Positions 10,023 through 17,962 of a stretch of DNA of 46,234 nucleotides are shown piece after piece; position 1 is the first letter of the stretch, and each line of letters opens with the position of its first letter. This stretch comes from Scytonema sp. UIC 10036 (GTDB lineage: Bacteria; Cyanobacteriota; Cyanobacteriia; Cyanobacteriales; Nostocaceae), in the NCBI RefSeq assembly GCF_009725235.1, contig NZ_WJFC01000097.1, positions 1-46,234 of the forward strand, read 5' to 3'. The translations under genes were made by a program, and so were the position numbers. Below the pieces are notes generated by a model. That model did not search any database. It had not been told where the DNA came from and saw only the letters and a list, made by a program, of their open reading frames with translations.

Positions 10023-11858
10023 ATGTCAAAACAGGAGCAGGGCAATTCTTCTGGTAGTGTCGGCGATCGCATTCTTGCTGCGCTGACAGAGCAAGAAATT
10101 TCGCAGCTACTTGATGTATTGTTTGCAGTTTTATCAAATGAAACACTCAGTCAAGTTCTAGCCCAACTTCAAGCGAACACTCAAGAAACGGTGCAGCAAA
10201 TCTTAACTCCATCACAAACAGATATACAAACTGAAGTCACTGAAGAACAACCAGTTTCGCTAGCTAAATTAGCTCAAACTTGGTCTCAGCTTTGGCAAGA
10301 ATGGAACGAGATTATATACGAAGCTGCAGAAGAAGAAGGAAGGTACATAGAACAAGAAGCGAGTTGGGAACAGCCTTACTTTGACACTTACACTCTGGTG
10401 GAAGACTTAGAACAAGTTGCTGCACAAATGCAACCTCTAATTCACACAGCCTTCAAGCATGGATTTACTCCTGACAATGACTTTGCTTCAGCCCTTTTGG
10501 AAGCAGAGAGCGAGATCTCAAATGGTATACCTGAGTGGATGCATATTGAGGGGTTTGAATTGGAAAAGCATCTAACCGCTTGTTTTTTAGAGTGGGAGTG
10601 GCTAACAATTCAGGATGAGGGTAAGGATGGTTTTGATTTTGCCCTGCAAATTCGGCAATGGGAAAATCGATTTACACTGGTTAGTCTGGAAAGAAGTGCC
10701 ATAATCGATTTCTTTACAAAATTATCCGATCCCCAAAAACAGTGTATTTTTGCTGGACTAACTGCTGATAGAACAACACCTTTGTGGCAAGGAACTTTAG
10801 ATAATATTCATTCCCATTGGTATCAAGTCTATATAAACCTTGTCCATCAGTACAAGCCAGAACAATATTTGGAAAACCTCCGAACAACCATTCCTCAGAA
10901 ATGGCAAAACGGTCTGTTGGTGATTGAAGACTTGTTAGCTAAACAAGATTATATAGAAAGCTTGACCGTTATTGAAGAAACGCTGAATGCATTACTAAAA
11001 TTCAAGCAAGAAGATCGCTCTTGGTCACCTGAAACATCATTGTTGTTCACCGAGAATGGTGACTGTTATACAACAAATGAGGGTGCAGAGAGCGAAAAAA
11101 TGTTACTCCGTTATTATCAACAAACCGCTCAAGGATTGGGTCAAACTGAACGAATGAACGCTTTGGAAATTCAGCGAATTGCTTTTGAACATCGATATGA
11201 TTGGTCAGTTATGTTTAAAGCCTTTGCAGAAGTTCCTGTTTCCAACCCAACTCGTCAAGCTTTGTTTCAATCTTGGAGAGATTACATCGCTCGTCGTACC
11301 AGACGCCAATCCCAATCTTTTAGATTATTTGGAGGAGTTAAAACTGTCGAAACTTGGTGGCTGCACTGGCTAATCAATAGTATTGCTTCTTCCAAAAAAG
11401 GAGCTACTTGGTTTCAAGAGGAAATTTCGGAGTGGTTGGAAAGTTTGCTTAAAGACAGAAGACAATTAAGTGAAGCATATTACATACTGCGATTACTGAC
11501 AAAAGATTTGACAGAGATACATCAAACAGATCGAAAGCCTTATCCCAACTTTTACCAAGTCGTGATTCGACCCAACGAATTATCTACTGCTGACGAAGCA
11601 TCCAGACAAGGGTATTTGCAAGACTATACCTCAAAGGATTTGTGGGAACAAGTGATGGTTTTTTGGACAGCACAGTTACACAACTTTGTGCCCAAACCTG
11701 AAAACGCTCAAAAATCAGATTACACAAATCATGCTCAGTGGATGGCTGCACTTAAGGAGTTAAATCCACAAGCTTATGGAGCTTTGCTGGCTCAATGGAA
11801 AACAGAGCATCAGCGACGGCGTAATTTATGGAAAGCAATGGGTGAATTGGGATTATGA
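10023..11858 (+). CDS. Unrecognised 611-residue protein
   Basis: I do not recognise this protein. It is largely predicted helical, rich in Trp, Glu and Gln, and has no obvious signal peptide or membrane segment, so it should be cytoplasmic. A Q/T-rich stretch near residues 45-75 precedes a segment with many Trp residues (SQLWQEWNE, SWEQPYFDTY, EWEWL). The C-terminal half has a basic patch (ARRTRRQSQSFR) and ends in a basic helix. I choose the ATG at 10023 because a CAGGA motif ends about 13 bases upstream; an in-frame GTG at 10011 would leave only one base after that motif. A HIP1 octamer lies between the motif and the ATG. It stands alone between the taxis operon and the second MCP, so a link to motility is possible but unproven. 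Confidence 0.85.
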   Translation: MSKQEQGNSSGSVGDRILAALTEQEISQLLDVLFAVLSNETLSQVLAQLQANTQETVQQILTPSQTDIQTEVTEEQPVSLAKLAQTWSQLWQEWNEIIYEAAEEEGRYIEQEASWEQPYFDTYTLVEDLEQVAAQMQPLIHTAFKHGFTPDNDFASALLEAESEISNGIPEWMHIEGFELEKHLTACFLEWEWLTIQDEGKDGFDFALQIRQWENRFTLVSLERSAIIDFFTKLSDPQKQCIFAGLTADRTTPLWQGTLDNIHSHWYQVYINLVHQYKPEQYLENLRTTIPQKWQNGLLVIEDLLAKQDYIESLTVIEETLNALLKFKQEDRSWSPETSLLFTENGDCYTTNEGAESEKMLLRYYQQTAQGLGQTERMNALEIQRIAFEHRYDWSVMFKAFAEVPVSNPTRQALFQSWRDYIARRTRRQSQSFRLFGGVKTVETWWLHWLINSIASSKKGATWFQEEISEWLESLLKDRRQLSEAYYILRLLTKDLTEIHQTDRKPYPNFYQVVIRPNELSTADEASRQGYLQDYTSKDLWEQVMVFWTAQLHNFVPKPENAQKSDYTNHAQWMAALKELNPQAYGALLAQWKTEHQRRRNLWKAMGELGL

Positions 11859-11913
11859 CGATCCAATATGTAGGTTGAGTTTTGCCACCATTTAACCCAA
11901 CCTAATGTTGCTA

Positions 11914-12002
11914 ATTACCCCCCTTAATCCCCCCTTATAAAGGGGGGAAACTAGATTTCTTGTTCCCTCCCCTTTACAAGGGGAGGGTTAGGGTGGGGTA
12001 AT
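11914..12002. repeat. Palindromic repeat, copy A (TTACCCC...GGGGTAA)
   Basis: This 89-base element begins ATTACCCCCCTTAA and ends TTAGGGTGGGGTAAT, with further internal inverted G/C blocks that can form two hairpins. A related element with the same ends lies at 22665-22755 inside a MITE. It is a non-coding, mobile-looking cyanobacterial repeat. Confidence 0.8.
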
Positions 12003-12377
12003 TTCGACTTGTGTACACCACTGTAGCCTTACCAAGGGGAGGTTGCCGTAGGCGGTGGGGTTCTTTGTATGCATCTTCATATAAAAACTGTATAAGTTAC
12101 TTAAATCATTAAATAATTTTCAAAACACAACTGTGTAAATACTGATACAAGCAAAAAGTATCTTACTACTTTTTCCGTAATTTTAACGTGGCGAAGATCG
12201 CGTTATTTACAGTTAATATTGTAAAGATATTGTAAATTGATAGCAGCAATAAATACAGTTTTATCTTCACAAGGTCTTCACGATTTATTGCAATAATTTG
12301 TATTTGGTTAGGTAAGGTTTATCCTGTGAAGAAAACACATTTTTTTCTGGCATTTACCAAATCGGGGTGTTTTGTTT
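12003..12377. other. Intergenic leader of the second MCP gene
   Basis: A fragment of G-rich repeat (CCAAGGGGAGGTT near 12030-12060) is followed by about 300 AT-rich bases with no gene. The promoter of the downstream MCP must lie here, but no box is distinctive enough to call. Confidence 0.4.
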
Positions 12378-15278
12378 ATGCTTAATAATAAAGTGAATAT
12401 TTCCGGCTTGCAAGGTTCTCAATCTAGATTGCGTACCAAAAAATCTCAAATTGTTAAAGTAGATAGGCAAAAAAACAAAACATCTTTAATACAACGTTTT
12501 TATAACCTCCCTATTAGTAGCAAACAATTTATTGGTCTGATTACTTGTGAATTGGTCTCTGTTATAGGTATAGGTGTTGGCAGTATATTAATTATTAATC
12601 AAGGGCTGCAAACTCAATTATTGGAACAAGCTAAGTCGGAATTGACTGCTACAAATGTAAATTATGACTCACAAGCCAATCAAATCGGTTCTGTATTTCG
12701 AGAAAAAGCAATCAATTCTACAATAATTTATGCTGCGATCGCATATAATGGCAAGTCTTTAAGTCCAAGTTTACAAGAGAATGCTAAAAAAATTCTTGAA
12801 GAGGCAGCCCGCAATAGAAAAATAGAGTATGCGACTCTAGTGGGTAGAGATTTCAAGATTATCGCCAATGCTAACAATAACCGTCAAGGGGAGATTTTTA
12901 ATCCCAACAATCTAGTCAGTGAGGCTATAGAAAAATCTCAACAAATAACAGCAAATAGTGTTATTACATGGGCGGAATTGAGTCAAGAGTCACTTTCTTT
13001 ACCAGAGGGTTTTAAACAGGAAGATACTCTCATTCGTTATACGGTTACACCTGTTAAAGAGGAAAAAACACAAACAGTCGTTGGTGCTTTAGTTTCCGGA
13101 GAAATTTTGAGTGGCAAAGATGCGATCGCCAAAAAGACTGTAGAAACTATTGGAGGTGGCTATAGTGCTGTTTATTTCCGCACGCTTAATGGAGAGTTCG
13201 CTCTAGCAACATCTTTATATCAGGATGACTCAGAACGTTCCAAACAAAATCTTCCCCTACCCAAACAAGCTTTATCTTTACTCAATACAGCCACCAAGAA
13301 TTCTATAGGAAAAACAGTCACTCAACGCCTGGTTTTGGGCAACAAAACTTATGCAATAGCAGCCAAAGCTATTCCTAATAAAATGATTGAAGGGGTAGAT
13401 GGCAATCAAATCGTTCCTGGGGAAGAGCCTGTGGCTGTTTTGGTTAGAGGTACTTCAGAAACGGCTTTCAATGATTTATTAAGAAATGGTTGGCAGGGAC
13501 AAGCTCTGACGATTTTTATTGGATTGCTGCTGATTTCTCTTTGGACATTGATTGTTGAACGGACAATTATCAGACCAATCAAAAACCTGCAACAAACAGC
13601 ACAAAAATTTACAGACGGTCAATCCTCGACGCGATCGCACGTTTTTGCGACTGATGAAATCGGGCAATTAGCTATGAGTTTTAACTCAATGGCAGACAGC
13701 CTTGCAGAACAAAACCAATGCCGAGAAAATCAAGCAAAGTTAGAATTTTACCTCAACAATATCATATCTTGTATTAGAGAAACCTTAAATCCTGAAAAAG
13801 TCTTGAAGACATTAGTCTCAACAACCAAAGAAGCCATACAAGCAGATAGAGTTGTTTTTTACCAGTTAGATGAGAAGTTGCAAGGTAAGATTGTTGCGGA
13901 GTGTGTCAGTGATTCTTTCTCAGCAGCAATAGGAACAACTGTTGTTAAACCTTACCAAATTCAAGAAGACTTTAAAGAATACGAAATAGGACGTGTCAAA
14001 GCAGTTGATAATATTCAACAAGTCTCTTTAAGCCCGTCTTGCTTGGAGCAACTAGCAGTATTAGGTGTGAAAGCATATCTCATATCACCCATATATGTGA
14101 ACAAGCAACTATACGGTTTGTTAGTCGCTCATCAATGCTCGGCTCCCCGCCACTGGCAAGTTGTAGAAATTGACTTATTAAGACAAGTTGCAGTTCAAGC
14201 TGGTTATGCTTTAGAGCAAGCACAACTTGTTCAACAAGTAGAACGTGGTGTCGCTATAGCTTCCCCCGAAGAACAGCAATACAAGGACTCTCTGCACGCT
14301 CAACTCTCAGAGCTTATAGATAATATTGAAAGTGCAGCTCGTGGAGACTTAACAGTACGTGCTGAAGTGACAGTTGGAGAAATTGGTACTGTGGCTGACT
14401 TTTTCAACTCCATTGTTGAAAGTCTGCGAGATATTGTGATGAAAGTCCAAGAATCAGCATTGCAAGTGAATCAGGCGATCGGCTCAAATGAAGGAGCAGT
14501 GCGTCATCTAGCTGAAGAAGCCCTTGCTCAAGCAACAGAAATTCACCGCACTCTTGATGCAGTTGATAACATGACTCTATCAATTCAAGCAGTTGCAGCA
14601 AGCGCCGAACAAGCATCCACAGTTGCTCATAATGCTGCTCATACCGTGACAAAAAGCGGGCGGGCGATGGATATGACAGTGCAGCAAATGCTGCGTTTGC
14701 GCGAGACAGTCAGCGACACTTCTAAAAAAGTCAGGAGATTGGGAGAGTCAACACAACATATTTCCCGTGTAGTCGCTTTGATTAACCAAATTTCCACCCA
14801 AACCAATCTGATTGCTATCAATGCGGGGATAGAAGCATCACGTGCGGGTGAAGAAGCTCAGGGTTTTGTCATTGTCGCTGAGGAAGTAGGAGAATTAGCA
14901 GCCCAGACTGTGGTAGCCACCAGAGAAATTGAACAGATAGTTGAGAGTATTCAACTTGAAACAACAGAAGTTGTTCAAGCAATGGAGTTAGGAACAACTC
15001 AAGTTATGGATGGTACGCGAATTGTAGACGATGCCAAGCAAAATCTCAACCAAATTCTAGACATTTCTCGGCAAATCGATTTGTTAGTGCGATCAATTTC
15101 TGAAGCCACAGCCTCCCAGGTAAACACATCACAAGTTGTGAGTCAATTGATGAAAGCAATTGCAGCCACCTCGCAGCGTACAAGTGATTCTTCAAGTCAA
15201 GTTTCCAACTCTTTTGCTCAAACTCTACAGATTGCTAAAGAGTTACAGCAAGTTGTTGGGACATTTCAGGTGAAGTGA
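12378..15278 (+). CDS. Second methyl-accepting protein, paralogue with degenerate GAF
   Basis: This 966-residue transducer has membrane helices at about 50-75 and 375-397, a large periplasmic sensor between them, then HAMP, GAF (about 455-615), a second HAMP-like segment and an MA domain. From the second HAMP segment to the end it is closely similar to the MCP at 3178-6006, pointing to duplication, while the periplasmic half is clearly different. In the GAF the DXCF motif is absent. At the usual Cys-His site it reads SPSCLEQL, so Ser554 aligns with the chromophore Cys and Cys555 with the His; covalent bilin binding is doubtful. I take the ATG at 12378; an in-frame TTG lies six bases upstream. 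It has no CheA or CheW of its own nearby and may join the array built by the first operon. Confidence 0.93.
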   Translation: MLNNKVNISGLQGSQSRLRTKKSQIVKVDRQKNKTSLIQRFYNLPISSKQFIGLITCELVSVIGIGVGSILIINQGLQTQLLEQAKSELTATNVNYDSQANQIGSVFREKAINSTIIYAAIAYNGKSLSPSLQENAKKILEEAARNRKIEYATLVGRDFKIIANANNNRQGEIFNPNNLVSEAIEKSQQITANSVITWAELSQESLSLPEGFKQEDTLIRYTVTPVKEEKTQTVVGALVSGEILSGKDAIAKKTVETIGGGYSAVYFRTLNGEFALATSLYQDDSERSKQNLPLPKQALSLLNTATKNSIGKTVTQRLVLGNKTYAIAAKAIPNKMIEGVDGNQIVPGEEPVAVLVRGTSETAFNDLLRNGWQGQALTIFIGLLLISLWTLIVERTIIRPIKNLQQTAQKFTDGQSSTRSHVFATDEIGQLAMSFNSMADSLAEQNQCRENQAKLEFYLNNIISCIRETLNPEKVLKTLVSTTKEAIQADRVVFYQLDEKLQGKIVAECVSDSFSAAIGTTVVKPYQIQEDFKEYEIGRVKAVDNIQQVSLSPSCLEQLAVLGVKAYLISPIYVNKQLYGLLVAHQCSAPRHWQVVEIDLLRQVAVQAGYALEQAQLVQQVERGVAIASPEEQQYKDSLHAQLSELIDNIESAARGDLTVRAEVTVGEIGTVADFFNSIVESLRDIVMKVQESALQVNQAIGSNEGAVRHLAEEALAQATEIHRTLDAVDNMTLSIQAVAASAEQASTVAHNAAHTVTKSGRAMDMTVQQMLRLRETVSDTSKKVRRLGESTQHISRVVALINQISTQTNLIAINAGIEASRAGEEAQGFVIVAEEVGELAAQTVVATREIEQIVESIQLETTEVVQAMELGTTQVMDGTRIVDDAKQNLNQILDISRQIDLLVRSISEATASQVNTSQVVSQLMKAIAATSQRTSDSSSQVSNSFAQTLQIAKELQQVVGTFQVK

Positions 15279-15282
15279 ATTG

Positions 15283-15313
15283 GGGCATTGGGCATTGGGC
15301 ATTGGGCATTGGG
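15283..15313. repeat. GGGCATT heptamer tandem repeat
   Basis: Four copies of GGGCATT plus a partial one begin within ten bases of the stop codon of the second MCP gene. Confidence 0.9.
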
Positions 15314-15358
15314 CGATCCCCAATAATGCGTAGGTTTTGCGTAAAAATACAAAAATAG

Positions 15359-15411
15359 GTAGGTTGGGTTGAGGAACGAAACCCAACATTTACAAGCATT
15401 TGTTGAGTTTC
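15359..15411. repeat. Dispersed hairpin repeat, copy 2 (extended form)
   Basis: It starts with the same 30-base unit as 9441-9470 and continues with a second, matching segment (TTTACAAGCATTTGTTGAGTTT). The inverted copy at 28524-28578 shows the same extension, so the complete element is about 55 bases. Confidence 0.8.
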
Positions 15412-15582
15412 TCCACGGCGATCCCGAACAACCAAAATTCTTATCCAAGTAATTATTGGAGCGCTCGCCAAACTCACGCAAAGACGCAAAGGCGCTAAGA
15501 AATTAAGAAACTTTTATAATGGTTATACTACCGGACATAATATTAGTTTAGCTAGAATTTTGGCTGAAGATACTCTAGGATA

Positions 15583-15705
15583 TTATACAATGGTAGTCTG
15601 AATCTTTTTAAGATCTCCATAAATATGGAAGAATCTCTCCATTACCTCTGGCTCAGGAAGTTTTGTTAAATTCTTTATATCTTGAAGACGATAGAGCGTT
15701 CCCAA
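15583..15705 (-). pseudogene. Possible coding remnant
   Basis: On the minus strand a 41-codon open stretch lies between two stop codons and reads like ordinary protein (LYRLQDIKNLTKLPEPEVME). It has no start codon of its own and no identified family. It is next to another broken reading frame (15735-16038), so the 15.5-16.0 kb interval looks like decayed coding DNA. Confidence 0.3.
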
Positions 15706-15734
15706 TTATGCTTGAGGCGATCGCGTATAAGCAC

Positions 15735-16038
15735 TCACCTTTCTTCATTTTGCGGGTCTGCATCAAATTTCTTACGATCGGTTTGTTTCAATCTCTGTAG
15801 CCGTTGTAATTCCTCTTGGGGATACATAGGCACTTTACCCGTACAATAAATATTAATTTTATCAATAGGTACTTTGACTAAGCCTTTCTGAACGCAAGAG
15901 ATGATTTTGCCATTTTCTGCTACGTGGTCTATAAGTTCAGCCTCTAGTTCTATAGACGGTATGTATCTCTCAGAGCTAATTTCAACCTCCAGATGGTATG
16001 TAGTTTCTGTCCAATCTTAATAAAATCCTACCGTTCAT
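15735..16038 (-). pseudogene. Broken gene downstream of the antitoxin: toxin start joined to foreign reading frame
   Basis: An ATG at 16038 overlaps the antitoxin stop codon in the way toxin genes usually follow ribbon-helix-helix antitoxins, and it begins MNGRILL, as many PIN-domain VapC proteins do. After about 18 codons that frame closes. A different frame, open from 16016 to the TGA at 15735 (94 codons, beginning DWTETTYHLEVEIS and ending FDADPQNEER), has no start codon. The simplest reading is that most of the toxin gene was lost and its first codons now abut an unrelated, truncated gene. I do not recognise the second fragment. Confidence 0.5.
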
Positions 16039-16285
16039 ATAGGTCTTCTCGCTGCCAATCTCTTCCTCCAGGTAGGGCAGATCTATTTCTAATGCTATTG
16101 ATAAAGGTTTTTTCACTTTCCCATGTAGCGATATTTGTTTGAAAATTAGTCATAGAGCTAATGTGTAAATTTATAGCTTGACGAATAATTTCAGCTTCAC
16201 TGACACCTCTTTGTTGGGCAATTATCTTTAGCAGATGCTCTTGATGAGGTTCAATATAAATTTGTTTGCAGATTTTGCCAGACAC
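16028..16285 (-). CDS. Ribbon-helix-helix (CopG/VapB-like) antitoxin, orphan
   Basis: This 85-residue protein fits a ribbon-helix-helix DNA-binding fold: a short strand (KICKQIYIEP) followed by two helices with the motif GVSEAEIIRQAI. The C-terminal tail (GGRDWQREDLYER) is the sort of segment that wraps a toxin in VapB-type antitoxins. Such proteins repress their own promoter and neutralise a PIN-domain ribonuclease encoded immediately downstream. Here the downstream toxin is broken, so the antitoxin may persist as a solitary regulator or be on its way to loss. Family assignment is confident; the exact pair is inferred. Confidence 0.82.
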   Translation of the reverse strand: MSGKICKQIYIEPHQEHLLKIIAQQRGVSEAEIIRQAINLHISSMTNFQTNIATWESEKTFINSIRNRSALPGGRDWQREDLYER

Positions 16286-16637
16286 AATTTTTTGAAGAAA
16301 TCATTTATATCTTACCATATATATTATATCTTAATAGGGTGTAAATAAAGTCGGAAAAATCTTCCATAGCCATTTTTATTCTGATAAGGTATACCCTGCC
16401 TATTCGCGTTTCCAATAAAGACGCGCTATGGCGCGTCTCTACATTTGAAACATTGGCGTAGAAAGACTAACCTTTATTTAGCAGAATTTACTTATCTTCA
16501 GAAGAAAATTGATAATAACTCGCACAATTGTGATTCAGGTGGCAATTCCTCATTTTCTCTCTAGTGCGCTCTCTGTGTCCTCTGCGGTTTAAAAGAAATT
16601 TATTTAACCGCACCAGACGCAGAGGACGCAGAGGTAA
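16286..16637. repeat. Intergenic region with two inverted-repeat elements
   Basis: A hairpin AGACGCGC-TATG-GCGCGTCT lies at 16419-16438. A second inverted repeat lies at about 16566-16635, where CTCTGTGTCCTCTGCGGTT faces AACCGCACCAGACGCAGAGG. This second element recurs at about 26425-26507, and partial versions occur near 17565-17600, 20985-21020 and 28660-28690. No gene is visible between them. Confidence 0.75.
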
Positions 16638-17447
16638 TTATCTATTTTCTAACCAGGTAATGAGATCGTTTGTGTTTGAAAAATCTAACAATTCCTCACC
16701 CAAATTTTCCAACTCAGCAGTGGATAACTCCCGAATTTGCTGTTCTATTTCTGGTGCAAGATCGCCAAATCGACGAGTGAGTTGACGCATAATCAATCTT
16801 AATGCTTCTTTTTGCACGATACTTTGATAGATAACTGATTCTTGCATAACTTCCTCGGTAAAAAACTGTTGAATCAAATTTTTATCGAATCGCAAACCAG
16901 CTAGAAGCTGTACACATGCTGAGATATTCTGTTGCTCTTGTGTTTCTTCAATCATATCTACAGCCGCAGCCACTTGTTTTAGCAAGGTACTGGGTGAATT
17001 GCTTCTCGCTAATGGTGCTAGCGGTAAAAGCCCTGGATTTGCCAATAGCGTTGCTGGATCTTCTTCCCAAACCCGAATAACACGATAGTTGTGGATTGTG
17101 TTTGTATCTACATATTGAGTTTGAAAAACAATTGGTGAAGTTGTTTGTTGTAAGAAAATAATCACTTGTATAATCTCACACCCATAGAGCCGTTTCAACC
17201 GAGTGTAATAATCAAGCATCCGAAAATCTAACGGAACCTTCGATTTTGGCAGGGTTTGAAATTCTAAGTGCAGGATTGTGTTGGCGATTTTTAGGAAGGT
17301 GACAGAATCAGCACGAGTCGGTTCTAAATTCAGTTCCGTCTTTAAAACTTGAATATCCGATGTATCAGATTGTAGTAGCCATCGAGCGAACTCAGCAGGA
17401 TAAGTTTCAGCAAGGTATTTACAGGTATTATCGTAAGCCAAGGTCAA
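16638..17447 (-). CDS. Rpn-family (PD-(D/E)XK) nuclease-like protein with DUF4351 tail, copy 1
   Basis: This 269-residue protein has the N-terminal YDNTCKYLAE signature and a PD-(D/E)XK-type core with D47 (ADSVT) and E62-x-Q64 (HLEFQT), as in Rpn/YhgA-like recombination-promoting nucleases, which are often annotated as putative transposases. The last 50 or so residues (MRQLTRRFGDLAPEIEQQI...LENLGEELLDF) match the DUF4351 tail common in cyanobacterial members. The start is a TTG at 17447; the equivalent TTG is conserved in the second copy, which supports it. The copy appears intact. A near-identical but broken copy in the same orientation lies at 22861-23685, and the two flank the CHAT gene module. 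Biological role of the family in cyanobacteria is not settled. Confidence 0.88.
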   Translation of the reverse strand: MTLAYDNTCKYLAETYPAEFARWLLQSDTSDIQVLKTELNLEPTRADSVTFLKIANTILHLEFQTLPKSKVPLDFRMLDYYTRLKRLYGCEIIQVIIFLQQTTSPIVFQTQYVDTNTIHNYRVIRVWEEDPATLLANPGLLPLAPLARSNSPSTLLKQVAAAVDMIEETQEQQNISACVQLLAGLRFDKNLIQQFFTEEVMQESVIYQSIVQKEALRLIMRQLTRRFGDLAPEIEQQIRELSTAELENLGEELLDFSNTNDLITWLENR

Positions 17448-17517
17448 AAGAGTTTAGAGTACTTTTTTATACTATCATTAATAGTACATATCAACTAATA
17501 AATTAATAACGTAGGAC

Positions 17518-17623
17518 TATAGCAATCCTAAATCATTGGTAAAATTCTTTCTTCTCTCTTTTCTTCGTGCTCTTTGCGTCTTCGCGGTTGATAATTTTTA
17601 CAACTCAAATTAGGATTGCTATA
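17518..17623. repeat. Short element with 14-base perfect terminal inverted repeats
   Basis: TATAGCAATCCTAA (17518-17531) is exactly inverted at 17610-17623, enclosing 78 bases that include a fragment of the CTTTGCGTCTTCGCGG repeat. The 106-base unit resembles a very small non-autonomous element, but I see no clear target duplication. The rest of the 17448-17962 gap, about 340 bases, shows nothing else I can name. Confidence 0.6.
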
Positions 17624-17962
17624 TATGGCTTTTTTATCCTCAAAAAAGAAAACTAAATGTAGTCTATTAAAATTTAAATAGTCTTATTTAATACTATAGT
17701 GCTGCTCGAAAAGCGTATTTATACAGAAAAACTTCCCTGACTTGGTTAAAAATGCTATCAAGATTGTAGTACGTGCTCGAAGACGAGTTGGGTTGTCATG
17801 TATTCCTCCGAAATGAGCATCAAAATAGCTGTAGTAAAATAGCAAATATAATACTCCCATAAAATACTTTTTTATAACCGAACAAAAAGATTCAGCAAGC
17901 CGAACGACAGCAAGCTAAATTGATTCAATAACGCAACACCCATAACACAAGAGTAAAGAAAA

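Noticed and set aside
16638..17447. Rpn copy 1 as an insertion-sequence transposase
   Set aside because: No terminal inverted repeats or target duplication flank it and the family is a PD-(D/E)XK nuclease, so I did not call a mobile element.
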